Source of the DNA: Bacteroidia bacterium
Lineage (GTDB): Bacteria > Bacteroidota > Bacteroidia > B-17B0 > Aurantibacillaceae
NCBI GenBank assembly: GCA_014378485.1
Contig: JACMNO010000030.1
Location: forward strand, 53,007-117,006
Length of the DNA: 64,000 bases
Reading direction: 5' to 3'
Below, in pieces: positions 45,784-56,200 of this stretch (position 1 is the first letter of the stretch; each line of letters starts with the position of its first letter). Below the pieces are notes generated by a model, which saw only the letters and a list, made by a program, of their open reading frames with translations, did no database searches and was not told the origin of the DNA. The position numbers and the translations under genes were made by a program.

Positions 45784-48700
45784 CTACTCTTTTATAAATT
45801 TATAAGTAGAGTTTGCCTCATTACTATTAAATCTTATTTCGTAAACACCAGCTGACAGATCTGATAGAGATATTGTCTCTTTATTGTTTAATAATACGTC
45901 CCCACTTTTTACCAATTGTCCTTTAATAGAATAAATAGTATAATTTATCTTCTTTAAATCTTTTACTGAGGAATTAATGTATAACACATCTTTTGCAGGA
46001 TTTGGAGATATTGAAATACTATTAATATATGTAAAACTCTCAAGTCCGGTAACAGAAACTAACATAGTTTGAGATGACGCCTGACAACCTAAAGTTGATG
46101 TAACCCATACCGAATAATAACCATTTTGAGATACAGTATACGATTGTGATGTTTCGCCTACTATCGGTGAGCCGTTTAAGTACCATTGGTTTCCGGATGA
46201 TGCGCTGGAATTAAGTACTAATCCTACCTGAGTAATGGTGGGTGATTGCGCTGTTTCTACGTATACAGTAATTGTTGCTGTAGAGCTACATGCTCCAACA
46301 TAACCAGTGCAGGAGTAAGTTGTATTAACAGCAGGCAAAACACTAACGCTAGGCCCTGTAGACCCGCTGGACCAATTGTATGTAGATGCGCCACTGGCAT
46401 TAATAGTTGCCGGCTGACCATTACATACGACAGTAGCAGCTAAAGAAAGCGTTGGTGGCGCAATTACAGAAATTGTTTTTGTAAATACCGTACTTGATCC
46501 ATTTGCATTTGAAGAAGTTAACGAAACAGTATAAATACCGGTTGCAGAATATGTTACAGTTGGGTTTTTTACTACCGATATTGATGGAGTAGCCCCTGCA
46601 AGTGTCCAATTCCAAGCATTTGGGGCATTGGAAGATTGATCATTAATAATAATTGCGGTATTTACACAAGCTGAAGAGTAAGCTGTTGAAAAATTAGCCA
46701 AAGGTACTGCTAATGGATCAAAATTCAAATCGGATTGCCAAACTCCTCTTCCATAAGTTGCTGCTCTAATTTTGCTTGTAGGATAAAAAATTTCGAAATC
46801 ATTTACCACTACGTTGGGTAAACCCGTCATAAAAGGAGTCCAGGATGTCATGCTGCCATCTCTATAATACACGCCTACATCGGTACCTACATAAATTGCA
46901 TCATTTAAGTTATTTGAATAAATAATACAATTTACCGGCAAATTAGGCAAGCCTGTTGAAATATTTACCCAGTTTAAGCCTCCGTCGGTACTTGAAAAAA
47001 CTTTATTAGAAGCAGAATACCCTGAAAATGTAACAAATATATTATTCGCATCTGTATTATCAACTGTTACCCTTGTAATTTGCGCAGATCCAACCGGTAA
47101 GCCTGTTGTTATTTCTGTCCAACTAGCTCCTGCATTTACGGTTTTATATAAGTTTCCACTGGTTGCTGCGAACAATACCAACGAGTTTGAAGGAGCTGTT
47201 GCTAAATATAATATTTGTCCGCTGCCGCTTATAGTTCCCATTTGAGACCATGAAGAGCCTTTGTTCGTTGTTTTAAAAACCTGTTGATACCCACAATAGT
47301 AAGTATTTGCTATATGTGGTGATTGAATTATCGGGGCTACCCAGGCAGCAGTTCCTGTTATGCCAGTTGTAATATTTGTCCAGTTATTGCCGCCATTTGT
47401 TGATAGGTTAAAATCGCCATTGACATAGCTTTCAACCATAATATTATTATTTGTTCTATCAACAAAACAATCGGCACCATCTCCTCCATAAACTTCTTTC
47501 CAGGTTGTTCCGTTCAATAAGTTGGTTCCGTTATCCTGATGACCTGAGAGTACATAATTAGCCGTTGTTGTTGATTGACCAATACGATATGACTGCGCAA
47601 TATTCATTTGTCCGTTAATAGTTGTCCAGCTCAAACCACTATCTGTTGATACTGCAATTCCACCATCAGTTCCTAAATAACATGTGGTTCCGCTTACATA
47701 TTCAACCGCATGTAAATCGGCATGAACATATGGTGCACCACCTCCGTACCAATGTGTATTTAAATTCCAGGTTGCCCCGCCGTCTAACGACTTCCATGTA
47801 TTAACACCACCACAGGTAATTTCATCCTTATTTGTTGGAGACACACCACAGGCAATGTCGTACCATCCTTGTCCGCCAGAATCTGAACCGGATGGATCCC
47901 AACCAAAAATATTAGGGGTATTTGACATTAATGTAAAATTTGTTCCTGAATTAGTTGAACGAAAAACTCCCCCAAAACTGTTATCGGAAGCACTATTCAA
48001 AACATAAACATAATTTGGATCTGCAGGAGTTACAGATATACACAATCGCACACCTGAAGTTACTAACCCACTTGATATTTGAGTAAAAGATGCTGAGGTA
48101 TTTCCTCCCGTTGTTGATCTGAAAAATGATCCGGTTGTTACTCCATAAACAGTACTCGTATCACTTGGTTTGTATTCCATATCTTTAAAGTTTCCAATTT
48201 TCAATAACGTCCAATTAGTACCTCCATTATTGGTACGGTATAAACCTTGGGAAGTAGCTGCAAATAAAGTATTAGGCCTTAAGGGATTTATCAGTAATCT
48301 TCCTATTCTTCGGCCATTTGCTACAGGCCATGAAAGTCCGGTTGAATTCCATGTAATTCCGCCATCAATTGATTTCAGGATTCCTGTTGAGTATGTGTCC
48401 CCGGCATCAACATCTCCTGTAGCCAAATACATAATATTTGTATTTGATGGGTTTATAGCTAAATCAGAGCAACCTAAAACTACTAGTGAATTTGTATTTG
48501 TTGACCAATTAACTCCCGCATCTGTAGAAACCCATAAGCCACCGGCTCCTGTTCCTACAAAAATTGTATTTAAGTTTCCAGGCATAAACCTGATAAAAGA
48601 TATTCTTCCTGCATCACCATTTATCGGTGAACCAAAAGGTCCCATGGGAGTCCAGTTTCCTGTTGTTGAAGTTGCAGTTGTTGAATTTATTTTTTGTGCT

Positions 48701-48993
48701 GCTGCCGGATTCTGTAACAAATATTTTTGAAATTCCTCAAATGCTTTTGATTTGGAACCTAATTTTAAATCTCCTGATGGATAAACTCTGGGTTCTGTAA
48801 ACCACTCCCAACGTCTAAAAGCTTTGTAACCTTTTCCTCTTTCATATGTTTTATTTTGCCAATAGTTATTAAACTCCTGCTGAATAGAGTAAAAATTTTG
48901 TGTTGTATCCTGCATCTTAGTAACCCATGTTTGCGCATAAGTGCCTAGTTGCATTAAAATTAAAATAGAGATGAGTTTAAAAGATAATTTCAT
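45784..48993 (-). CDS. Large secreted protein: BNR/sortilin-like beta-propeller, PKD, Ig-like, T9SS domain
   Basis: The 1069 residues start with a signal peptide (about 1-20, GTYAQ). Next is a long run of YVTN/BNR-type propeller repeats (about 110-760), with recurring GLWVSTDAGVNWS, GLYRTNNGGTNW, VYYRDGSMTSW-like blades. A PKD domain follows (about 775-860, PSISVVKNPTVTYSATG), then an Ig-like region (about 860-930) and a type A T9SS sorting domain at the end (ISPNPAKDVLYINSS to STYKFIKE). Such proteins are surface or secreted, with adhesive, glycan-binding or hydrolase-like roles; no catalytic residues can be assigned. The gene appears monocistronic. Confidence 0.85.
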   Translation of the reverse strand: MKLSFKLISILILMQLGTYAQTWVTKMQDTTQNFYSIQQEFNNYWQNKTYERGKGYKAFRRWEWFTEPRVYPSGDLKLGSKSKAFEEFQKYLLQNPAAAQKINSTTATSTTGNWTPMGPFGSPINGDAGRISFIRFMPGNLNTIFVGTGAGGLWVSTDAGVNWSTNTNSLVVLGCSDLAINPSNTNIMYLATGDVDAGDTYSTGILKSIDGGITWNSTGLSWPVANGRRIGRLLINPLRPNTLFAATSQGLYRTNNGGTNWTLLKIGNFKDMEYKPSDTSTVYGVTTGSFFRSTTGGNTSASFTQISSGLVTSGVRLCISVTPADPNYVYVLNSASDNSFGGVFRSTNSGTNFTLMSNTPNIFGWDPSGSDSGGQGWYDIACGVSPTNKDEITCGGVNTWKSLDGGATWNLNTHWYGGGAPYVHADLHAVEYVSGTTCYLGTDGGIAVSTDSGLSWTTINGQMNIAQSYRIGQSTTTANYVLSGHQDNGTNLLNGTTWKEVYGGDGADCFVDRTNNNIMVESYVNGDFNLSTNGGNNWTNITTGITGTAAWVAPIIQSPHIANTYYCGYQQVFKTTNKGSSWSQMGTISGSGQILYLATAPSNSLVLFAATSGNLYKTVNAGASWTEITTGLPVGSAQITRVTVDNTDANNIFVTFSGYSASNKVFSSTDGGLNWVNISTGLPNLPVNCIIYSNNLNDAIYVGTDVGVYYRDGSMTSWTPFMTGLPNVVVNDFEIFYPTSKIRAATYGRGVWQSDLNFDPLAVPLANFSTAYSSACVNTAIIINDQSSNAPNAWNWTLAGATPSISVVKNPTVTYSATGIYTVSLTSSNANGSSTVFTKTISVIAPPTLSLAATVVCNGQPATINASGASTYNWSSGSTGPSVSVLPAVNTTYSCTGYVGACSSTATITVYVETAQSPTITQVGLVLNSSASSGNQWYLNGSPIVGETSQSYTVSQNGYYSVWVTSTLGCQASSQTMLVSVTGLESFTYINSISISPNPAKDVLYINSSVKDLKKINYTIYSIKGQLVKSGDVLLNNKETISLSDLSAGVYEIRFNSNEANSTYKFIKE

Positions 48994-49131
48994 GTAGGGC
49001 TTATTTTTGTACTAATTTAAAAGTTTAAAATTTAAAAAACAATGAAACCACTTAAAACAAAAGTGCCTTTATTGCATTCTTAAAGGGTAAGAATCTGTAG
49101 ATTAATTGGAGAGAGTTTTTGTTTTATAAAA

Positions 49132-49159
49132 AATGGTCGCCAGAAGTGTGGCGACCATT
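49132..49159 (-). terminator. Rho-independent terminator after yidC
   Basis: AATGGTCGCCA (49132-49142) pairs perfectly with TGGCGACCATT (49149-49159) around GAAGTG. On the minus strand it starts 2 bases after the yidC stop and is followed by TTTTTTAT. Confidence 0.92.
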
Positions 49160-49161
49160 AA

Positions 49162-51045
49162 TTATTTTTTCTTATTTGGAAGTTGTTGCCTTTGTTTTGA
49201 CATTTCTTCGAGCTTTGCCTGGAAGCCAGATTTTTTCTCCGGTTTTTTCATATTCATTAAGAGTTGTTCTCTGATCTTGCCATCGTCAACGAACTTCTTC
49301 ATTAACCATGTTTGAAGGAACGTAATAACATTAGCTAAAAAGTAATACCAGCTCAGGCCTGCGGCATATTTGTTCATTACTGCTAAAAAGATAACCGGCA
49401 TCAGGTACATCATGTATTTCATTCCGGGCATTTGTGTTTGTTGCGGCTGAAGCATTGCCTGGTTCATCCAAGTATAAATTATTGTGGATGCAAACATCAG
49501 TACGGCAAACATACTCACGTGGTCTCCATAAAATGGAACTTCAAAACCGAAATTATAAACCGAATCATAGGTAGACAAATCATCCGCCCATAAAAAACCT
49601 TTTTGTCTTAATTCGATGGCTGCCGGAAAAAATCCGAATAAGGCAATTAAAATAGGGAACTGAAGCAACATTGGCAAACAACCTGAAAGCGGATTAGCGC
49701 CTGCTCTCCTGTATAAAGCCATTGATTCCTGCTGCTTTTTCATCGGATCGTCCGCTTTCTCATATTTAGCATTCAGTTCATCAATTTCAGGCTTTAAGAC
49801 CCTCATTTTAGAACTGCTCATATAAGTTTTATAAGCAATTGGAAATAACAATGTTTTTAATATCAGTGTGAGGATGAGAATAATGATTCCACTGTTTAAT
49901 CCTGAAAGCATGTCAAATAAAGGGATGATCATCCATTTGTTAATGTAACTGAATATACTCCAACCTAGTGGAATAATATCTTCAAGGTCAATGTCATATG
50001 CCTTTAATCCTTTGTATTGTGTTGGCCCGAAATAAAAAGCCATACCAAACTTTTCGGAAGATGAATGTTTGTAAGGAATACCTAATTCGGCAGTAATAGT
50101 TTTCACATATTCTGATTTCTCATTTTGAGATGTCTTTATAAAACTTCCATCTTTTAAAAATTCAGAATCGGCAATTAAAGTTGAGTTGAAAAAATGCTGT
50201 TTAAAACACACCCATTTAATATTGTCTTCGTTTAATAATTGCTCTTCGCTTTTAAGTCCGTTAATATTATCAACCCCTTCTTTTACCTGCTTATAATAGG
50301 CTGTTGCGGCTTCACGCTCTTTAGTGATATGCTTTTCCTGAGAAGGCATAGCTTGCGACCAGTGCATCGTTACTTTATTACTTTTTCCGGAAATAATATT
50401 TTGCATGCCAACAAAATTCACATCGTAATCCAGCATGTAATCCTTTCCTTTTAATGAATAGATATATTCAATATAACTTTCAGGTTTAGAGGTTTCAAGC
50501 TTTAACGTAATTGTTTTAAATCCATCACCACTCGATACTTCAGATATCGAAGACGGTTTAAAATAAAAGCTATCCGTTGTAAAGCTCATATTATCATAAG
50601 CATCAAATTTTAAATACTGGGAAGTAGAGTCTTTGTCAAACAACACCAAGGGTTCTGTATGTCCATAACGCTGATAGTTTTTTAAAATTACCTTTTCTAC
50701 GCGCCCGCCTTTTGTGGAGATAAAAACTTTGAGGTTTTCGTTTTCAAGCGTAACAACTTCTGCTTTGCCTTGGGCGGCTGAAGCAAAATCTTTGTATAAA
50801 TTTTTACTTGCTAATTTTAAAACAGAATCTGAAACAGGAACTATAGCAGTGTCAGTTATTACTGTTGCTTTTTTAGCAACTATTTTCGCTTCTTCTGCAA
50901 TCTGATTTGTTTTAAAGGCGAATTCAACAGAATCTTTAATTTGTTTGTTTCGGGCAATTTGTTCTTTGCTTGGTCCGGTTAAAGCGAGCCATGTAATTAA
51001 AATGGCAGCAATTAAACCTAAACCAATAAGCGATTTTTTATCCAT
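49162..51045 (-). CDS. yidC: Membrane protein insertase YidC
   Basis: YidC inserts and folds inner-membrane proteins, alone or with SecYEG. The start ATG at 51045 gives MDKKSLIGLGLIAAILITW, the first membrane helix; an upstream TTG frame start is unlikely. A large periplasmic beta-domain follows (about 60-350). The conserved five-helix core (about 350-600) has KTLLFPIAYKTYMSSSKMR with the core arginine nearby, NPLSGCLPMLLQFPILIALF and LSWYYFLANVITFLQTW. The C-terminal tail is rich in Lys/Arg and Gln (MSKQRQQLPNKKK), as in ribosome-binding YidC tails. A hairpin terminator follows. Confidence 0.96.
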   Translation of the reverse strand: MDKKSLIGLGLIAAILITWLALTGPSKEQIARNKQIKDSVEFAFKTNQIAEEAKIVAKKATVITDTAIVPVSDSVLKLASKNLYKDFASAAQGKAEVVTLENENLKVFISTKGGRVEKVILKNYQRYGHTEPLVLFDKDSTSQYLKFDAYDNMSFTTDSFYFKPSSISEVSSGDGFKTITLKLETSKPESYIEYIYSLKGKDYMLDYDVNFVGMQNIISGKSNKVTMHWSQAMPSQEKHITKEREAATAYYKQVKEGVDNINGLKSEEQLLNEDNIKWVCFKQHFFNSTLIADSEFLKDGSFIKTSQNEKSEYVKTITAELGIPYKHSSSEKFGMAFYFGPTQYKGLKAYDIDLEDIIPLGWSIFSYINKWMIIPLFDMLSGLNSGIIILILTLILKTLLFPIAYKTYMSSSKMRVLKPEIDELNAKYEKADDPMKKQQESMALYRRAGANPLSGCLPMLLQFPILIALFGFFPAAIELRQKGFLWADDLSTYDSVYNFGFEVPFYGDHVSMFAVLMFASTIIYTWMNQAMLQPQQTQMPGMKYMMYLMPVIFLAVMNKYAAGLSWYYFLANVITFLQTWLMKKFVDDGKIREQLLMNMKKPEKKSGFQAKLEEMSKQRQQLPNKKK

Positions 51046-51132
51046 GATGGGGAAATGATTTTTAGGCTGCAAATATAAGTTTTTTTATTAATGGCGATCC
51101 GTCAAAAAACCATAAATAACAAAGCAATCATA

Positions 51133-51534
51133 TTAGTTTTCTGAGAATTTTTCACTAATACCGAGTGCTATTTCCTTGAATTCATCAGGAGTCAGTTTTA
51201 ATTTCTCGTTTGCAAAATTGACATCGTTCGTGGTATTCATGGGAATCAAATGAACGTGCGCATGAGAAATTTCAAGTCCCAAGACCGTCATTGCTACTCG
51301 ATTACAAGGGATCATTTTTTTAATGGCAACAGCAATCTTTTTAGAAAAGGCCATTAAGCCGAGATAGGTTTCATCGTCTAAATCAAAAATATAGTCGACT
51401 TCGTTTTTTGGAACAACCAGAACATGTCCGCGTTTTAAAGGAAAAGCGTCTAAAAAGGCCAAAAAATCCTTATTCTCAGCGACTTTATAACATGGTATTT
51501 CACCTGCAATAATCCTGGAAAAAATACTTGGCAT
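51133..51534 (-). CDS. HIT family nucleotide-binding protein
   Basis: This 133-residue histidine-triad protein carries HAHVHLIPM near residues 97-105, the catalytic HxHxH, and the N-terminal block IFSRIIAGEIPCYKVAEN characteristic of the bacterial HINT/HIT group. Such proteins hydrolyse AMP-lysine, adenosine phosphoramidates or related nucleotides in the cytoplasm. It starts 2 bases after the greA stop, an arrangement often seen in Bacteroidota. Confidence 0.92.
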   Translation of the reverse strand: MPSIFSRIIAGEIPCYKVAENKDFLAFLDAFPLKRGHVLVVPKNEVDYIFDLDDETYLGLMAFSKKIAVAIKKMIPCNRVAMTVLGLEISHAHVHLIPMNTTNDVNFANEKLKLTPDEFKEIALGISEKFSEN

Positions 51535-51536
51535 AT

Positions 51537-52010
51537 TTATATAGAAATTTCAATAATTTGAAAAGGGATAACACCTGCGGGAACCGTTACATCCACTTTA
51601 TCACCAACTTTTTTTCCAATTAATCCTTTACCAATAGGAGAGTCGATTGAGATTTTACCGGCCTTAAGGTCCGCTTCATTCTCTGCGACTATTGTATACG
51701 TCATTTCCATATTATTTTTCAGGTTTTTGATTTTAACGGTGGTTAAAATACTGACCTTAGTAATATCCAGTTTAGAGCTGTCTACAATCCTCGCGTTACT
51801 AACAATTTCATCTAGTTTAGAGATCTTAATTTCCAATAATCCCTGGTCGTTTTTAGCCGCGTCATATTCGGCATTTTCCGACAAGTCACCCTTATCTCTG
51901 GCATCAGCAATTGCTTTAATAATCGTTTTGCGCTCAACTGTTTTTAATTGATGTAATTCGTTTTTTAGTTTTTGTAAACCTTCTTCTGTATAATAAGCAA
52001 TTGTTGCCAT
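51537..52010 (-). CDS. greA: Transcription elongation factor GreA
   Basis: GreA enters the RNA polymerase secondary channel and stimulates cleavage of backtracked transcripts. The 157 residues have an N-terminal coiled coil (about 8-75) with the tip motif AIADARDKGDLSENAEYDAAK and its acidic residues (the catalytic DxxE-type pair). A FKBP-like C-terminal domain follows (PIGKGLIGKKVGDKVDVTVP). Length and both domains are standard. It is coupled to the HIT gene. Confidence 0.96.
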   Translation of the reverse strand: MATIAYYTEEGLQKLKNELHQLKTVERKTIIKAIADARDKGDLSENAEYDAAKNDQGLLEIKISKLDEIVSNARIVDSSKLDITKVSILTTVKIKNLKNNMEMTYTIVAENEADLKAGKISIDSPIGKGLIGKKVGDKVDVTVPAGVIPFQIIEISI

Positions 52011-52033
52011 CTATCGTGATTTTTTAAAATGAA

Positions 52034-52059
52034 AGAATCCCGAATAAATTCGGGACTCT
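52034..52059 (-). terminator. Hairpin after the PorV/PorQ-like gene
   Basis: AGAATCCCGAA pairs with TTCGGGACTCT around a TAAA loop (one mismatch). It lies between the end of the PorV-like gene and greA, followed by a weak T/C-run on the minus strand. Confidence 0.6.
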
Positions 52060-52088
52060 TAAAAATTTGCATTAAACAAATATACTAA

Positions 52089-53177
52089 TTATAAATTTAT
52101 TCGTGCTCCAAAAGAGTGAACTCCACCAAAAGGGTTTGTAAAACGGTATGAGTAATCTATGCCAAAAGTTGATTTTTTCTCACCGAAAGGAATCTCAATG
52201 GTTGCACCACAAGAAGGCCCGGTAAAGGCCGTTGTGCGATTTCCTTCTCCTTTGAAAATTCCTTTTTCAGTTACCATTCCGGCACGAACCATAACGATAT
52301 CTTTCCATCCGTATTCCAAACCTACCAGGAAATTATCCTTTGTAAATGAATTAGAAGTAAAGTTACCCGCAAGAGTTACACGATGGGCTTTGGATCTGCC
52401 TGTTGAATCCTTTAATAAATAGATGTCATATGCAGCGGCGATATTTAACAAAGCAGGTAATTCAAAAGCAGCAGATCTATTGTTAATCGTTAAATCGTAA
52501 TCAATACCGTACGCATTTGTTACAGTACCTTGTGTTGTTAAACCATCACCTTTATACTGCATTTTTGGGCCAACATTTTTCAATCCAACTCCAAGATGAA
52601 TTTGATCATATTTTCCGGTATGGTATTGAATTCCGGCATCAATTGAGACACCTTGTGCCTTTACGTTATCAATACCTTCAGATAAAACCCTCAAAGTAAT
52701 TCCTCCTGAAATATTATCAGAAAAACCTTTGGCATAAGATAAAGCAATGTTAGTAAATCGAGGAGTAAATGTTCCTAAACCACCTTCTGGCTGATCTACC
52801 GTCGTTCTTTCTATTTTACCTGCATTGATTGACATAATACCTAAAGCAATTGCTCCGGTTTCGCCAACACGCTGTGATAAACCAAAAGTATTAATATTAA
52901 TTCCGGTGCCTACTAACCAGGCAGAACGCATGAACATTAATTCCGTTTTTTTGGTTGACGCAATACCAGCCACATTTGTATATTGGGATTCCAGACCTTT
53001 TGAACGGGCGCCATTTGCACCTGCCCAACCAGATGATCGTGCGTATGGGTTAATTAATAACTGCGATGCTCCGGCTTGGCCTGCACGTTCAGGATTTCCG
53101 GCAGTTGCCTTGTAACCTGCAGCAATAAAACTACCAGTTAAAACAACACTTAATGATATATTTAAAAATGACTTCAT
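52089..53177 (-). CDS. PorV/PorQ family outer-membrane protein
   Basis: The 362 residues start with a signal peptide (about 1-25), then GASQLLINPYARSSGWAGANG, the N-terminal signature of the PorV/PorQ (UPF0164) family. A repetitive beta-strand body follows and the C-terminus ends in aromatic-terminated strands (GGVHSFGARINL). In the type IX system PorV (LptO) shuttles cargo from the translocon and PorQ is a further component. Many lineages have additional paralogues, so this copy cannot be called PorV itself. It is the third gene of an operon with a TonB-dependent receptor and a large secreted protein, and probably serves them specifically. Confidence 0.8.
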   Translation of the reverse strand: MKSFLNISLSVVLTGSFIAAGYKATAGNPERAGQAGASQLLINPYARSSGWAGANGARSKGLESQYTNVAGIASTKKTELMFMRSAWLVGTGININTFGLSQRVGETGAIALGIMSINAGKIERTTVDQPEGGLGTFTPRFTNIALSYAKGFSDNISGGITLRVLSEGIDNVKAQGVSIDAGIQYHTGKYDQIHLGVGLKNVGPKMQYKGDGLTTQGTVTNAYGIDYDLTINNRSAAFELPALLNIAAAYDIYLLKDSTGRSKAHRVTLAGNFTSNSFTKDNFLVGLEYGWKDIVMVRAGMVTEKGIFKGEGNRTTAFTGPSCGATIEIPFGEKKSTFGIDYSYRFTNPFGGVHSFGARINL

Positions 53178-53202
53178 ATTATTTGTATTATACTATTAAC
53201 GA

Positions 53203-56200
53203 CTAGTAACTCTGTAAATCTAAAGGCCTCATTACGCCAAACCATTTTAATATTTTTTCACCAACATCCGGCACATCAATATGAATAATGTATAATCCGC
53301 TGGCAACACTAATACCACTTTGATTTTTCATATCCCAATCCTGGAAAGGAAGACGTTTAGCCTTTACAAAACCAGAACCATCTTCAAATACATTAATATC
53401 CTCCTGGCCGCTAACATCTCTATCAAATGTTCTCACTAAAGTGCCATTTAATGTAAAAATTTTAATCTTACATCTGTTTGGCAGATTAGTAATTCTTACT
53501 ACATTATCAATACGACTTTTTTCATAAGCAGAATAAGCATAATAGGGATTTGGAACGATATTAATCAAATCCAAAGCTGATTTACGTTTATCCGCATTAT
53601 TAATTTCGGTAAAAATATCAGAAGTATTAAACGTGTATAAATTATAGTTATTATTTACAAAATTAGTAACCGTATCATAACTTGATCTCATATTAGAATT
53701 AGCTCCTGAAGCAACCGGGAAAATTGGTTGGATGGCTGGGCAATAATTAAGATTAAGAGCACTACCAGAATTAACAAAACCAGCTTGTGTAAAAACAGAG
53801 GGAATCGTACGAGAATGTGAACCTAAACTTGGCCTATACGCTTTTTTCACTCTTAATGAAGCTCGAGCATCACCCGGCATATCTGCAGGGTTTTTGAAAT
53901 TATAGCGAGGATCAATTGTAAGTGGAATATTTACCCACATAGCATCAGACCAAAAATTTGTTAAAACCACTTGACTACTGTTCTTATATGGAGTTGTACC
54001 ATTTATTGCTGTTTGATAAGCCCATTTATATGTATAGGCAAAATCTTTAAAATCAGCATAAGTACCTGAACCTATCAATTTTCCATCCAAGTCAGCAGGC
54101 ACAAAAGGCGTTCCTGTTGTTCCTTTTTGATATTTAGTACCGCTACGGTTATTACCAAAAACATAAATGTAGTGCCTTCCACCGAAACTATAATTATAAG
54201 TTTGTTTATATACCACATGATTAGGGTTCCACATCATATCATCTCCGTTATTATCGGATTGGTAAGAATCTTCTCCAAAAGCGATGTTTAATCTCTCTCC
54301 TGTTTCAAGATTAATGGCGTATCCAGGGAACCAGCTTAAACCAGTTAAGAAAGGAACTCCAGGTAAAGAGTCAAATGAAGCTTCAGAAGTATTACAACCG
54401 GGGGCACCCAATGCAATACCTTGTTTATCTACCGACGTATGCCTTCTTGTTTCCAGTTTTCCAGCTTTTGTTGGTATTGAAGCAGCTTCATCATTTTCTT
54501 CCAAAACAATACAACGTGTCCATTTGCTTTTATCTTTTGTAAATACGATATCAACACTTGCTAAAGTCCTTAAATCAAACACTGGTGCAATTACGCCAAC
54601 TCCGTTAACTAAGCCTGAAAAAGCCGGAGCTGCTGTTGTTACATTCGGTGCCAATGTTTTAGTAGCTGCTGTTAAAGCATAGGGAGCCCACGTTCCGCGT
54701 AAAATATTTTCAAAATATTGGTTCTCATCTGCAGAAACTGTATTAGTACCAACTGAAGCGTTATTTATAAGATAGTCGCTGGTTGCAGCAATACCATCAG
54801 TAAAAGTACCAGAGCGAATCCAGTTAAAAGCACCCGGGCCATCTACATCAGCTAAACCTGTTAACCAAGTTTCATTTGAATTTGCAAAAGTCATGCTTGC
54901 CCCGATGATATCATCACTTTTTAAGAGCTTATCAGTTGCTGTATTGAAAGGGCTACCGATATTTGCTATATCCTTTGCGCCACCAATAGTTACAGATAAT
55001 CCTAATTCACTGAAATAATATTCCTCGCCAACTTTTATAGATTTACAAGGGTAATAAGATTTTTGAGAGGTTAAATCTTTTAACACCCATGTAGCAGTAT
55101 CTTGATTTACCTGCCCATAAACATTACTTTTTTTAGTCAATGTAGGATAAGGCATTGCCGTATGAGATCCTGCAGTTTTACAAGGATCAGCATTAATAAC
55201 ATCATTAATGTATTTTCTTAATAATAGTGAATCAGATGCAGCTTGAAGTGTATCAGATCTGTAAAAATAATTACGGCTAATTAATTTTAAAGAAAAATTA
55301 GAATTTGGCACATTTAAAGGATCTACAACTTTAATAATTACCGGGCCACGACCATTTTCGTAAGTGATATTTTTTAGTTTAGCGGTAGGGCTGTTTAAAA
55401 TATTATTTTCTGACTCCTGCGTCATTTGCAGATTATTTCCACCGTTTCCTTGTCCTTCTTCACGCGTAATTTTTGGTCCATATCCATATAATGAATTCGT
55501 AATGGAACCATCTTTTTCAGGTGCAGGATTATGAGGAATACCAAATGCTTTTTTTGATTTTCGTCCTTCCAGATAAGGTCTTTTCTGACCTGAGGATGAA
55601 GCAACTCCCGGTACAGTAAAAGGAGAATCTTCTTTATACTCACCGTATTTGTTATAGCCATAGGCAACACAATAAAAATAATATTCCTTATTATTAATTA
55701 CTTTTTTTGCTTGATCCGTTGAAAATTCATCCCTTGTGAAACGGAAGGAAGATTTTATTCCCTTATCACTATTATCATTTTGATCTACTTTAACTCTTGG
55801 AACATCACCGCCTGTTGAAGCATCATACTCATAATTAACTAAACGCGTCACTCCATTTTGAATATCGCAGTTAAATACCAATTTAGCTTTGGAAGGATCT
55901 GTTAATTCTTCCTGAACAATCGTGTTATTTTTTAACTGATATACTTTAAATCCTTCGAACTCATAAAATTTATTAGCTGCAGGAAATTGGGCAGGATCAA
56001 CAACAATTGACACATCTAATTCCTTATATTGATTTAAATAATTATTAGAAGCTGGTTTATTAGAGAAATAGATGATCAACTCATTCTCCATTTCCTGGAT
56101 AGTCATATCAGGTGCTTCAGGGCCACCTAATACACGGAAACAGTTATCAAATAAAGCCTGAGCTTTGTCGTCCGCAATTTTTAATAAAGGAATTGATGCT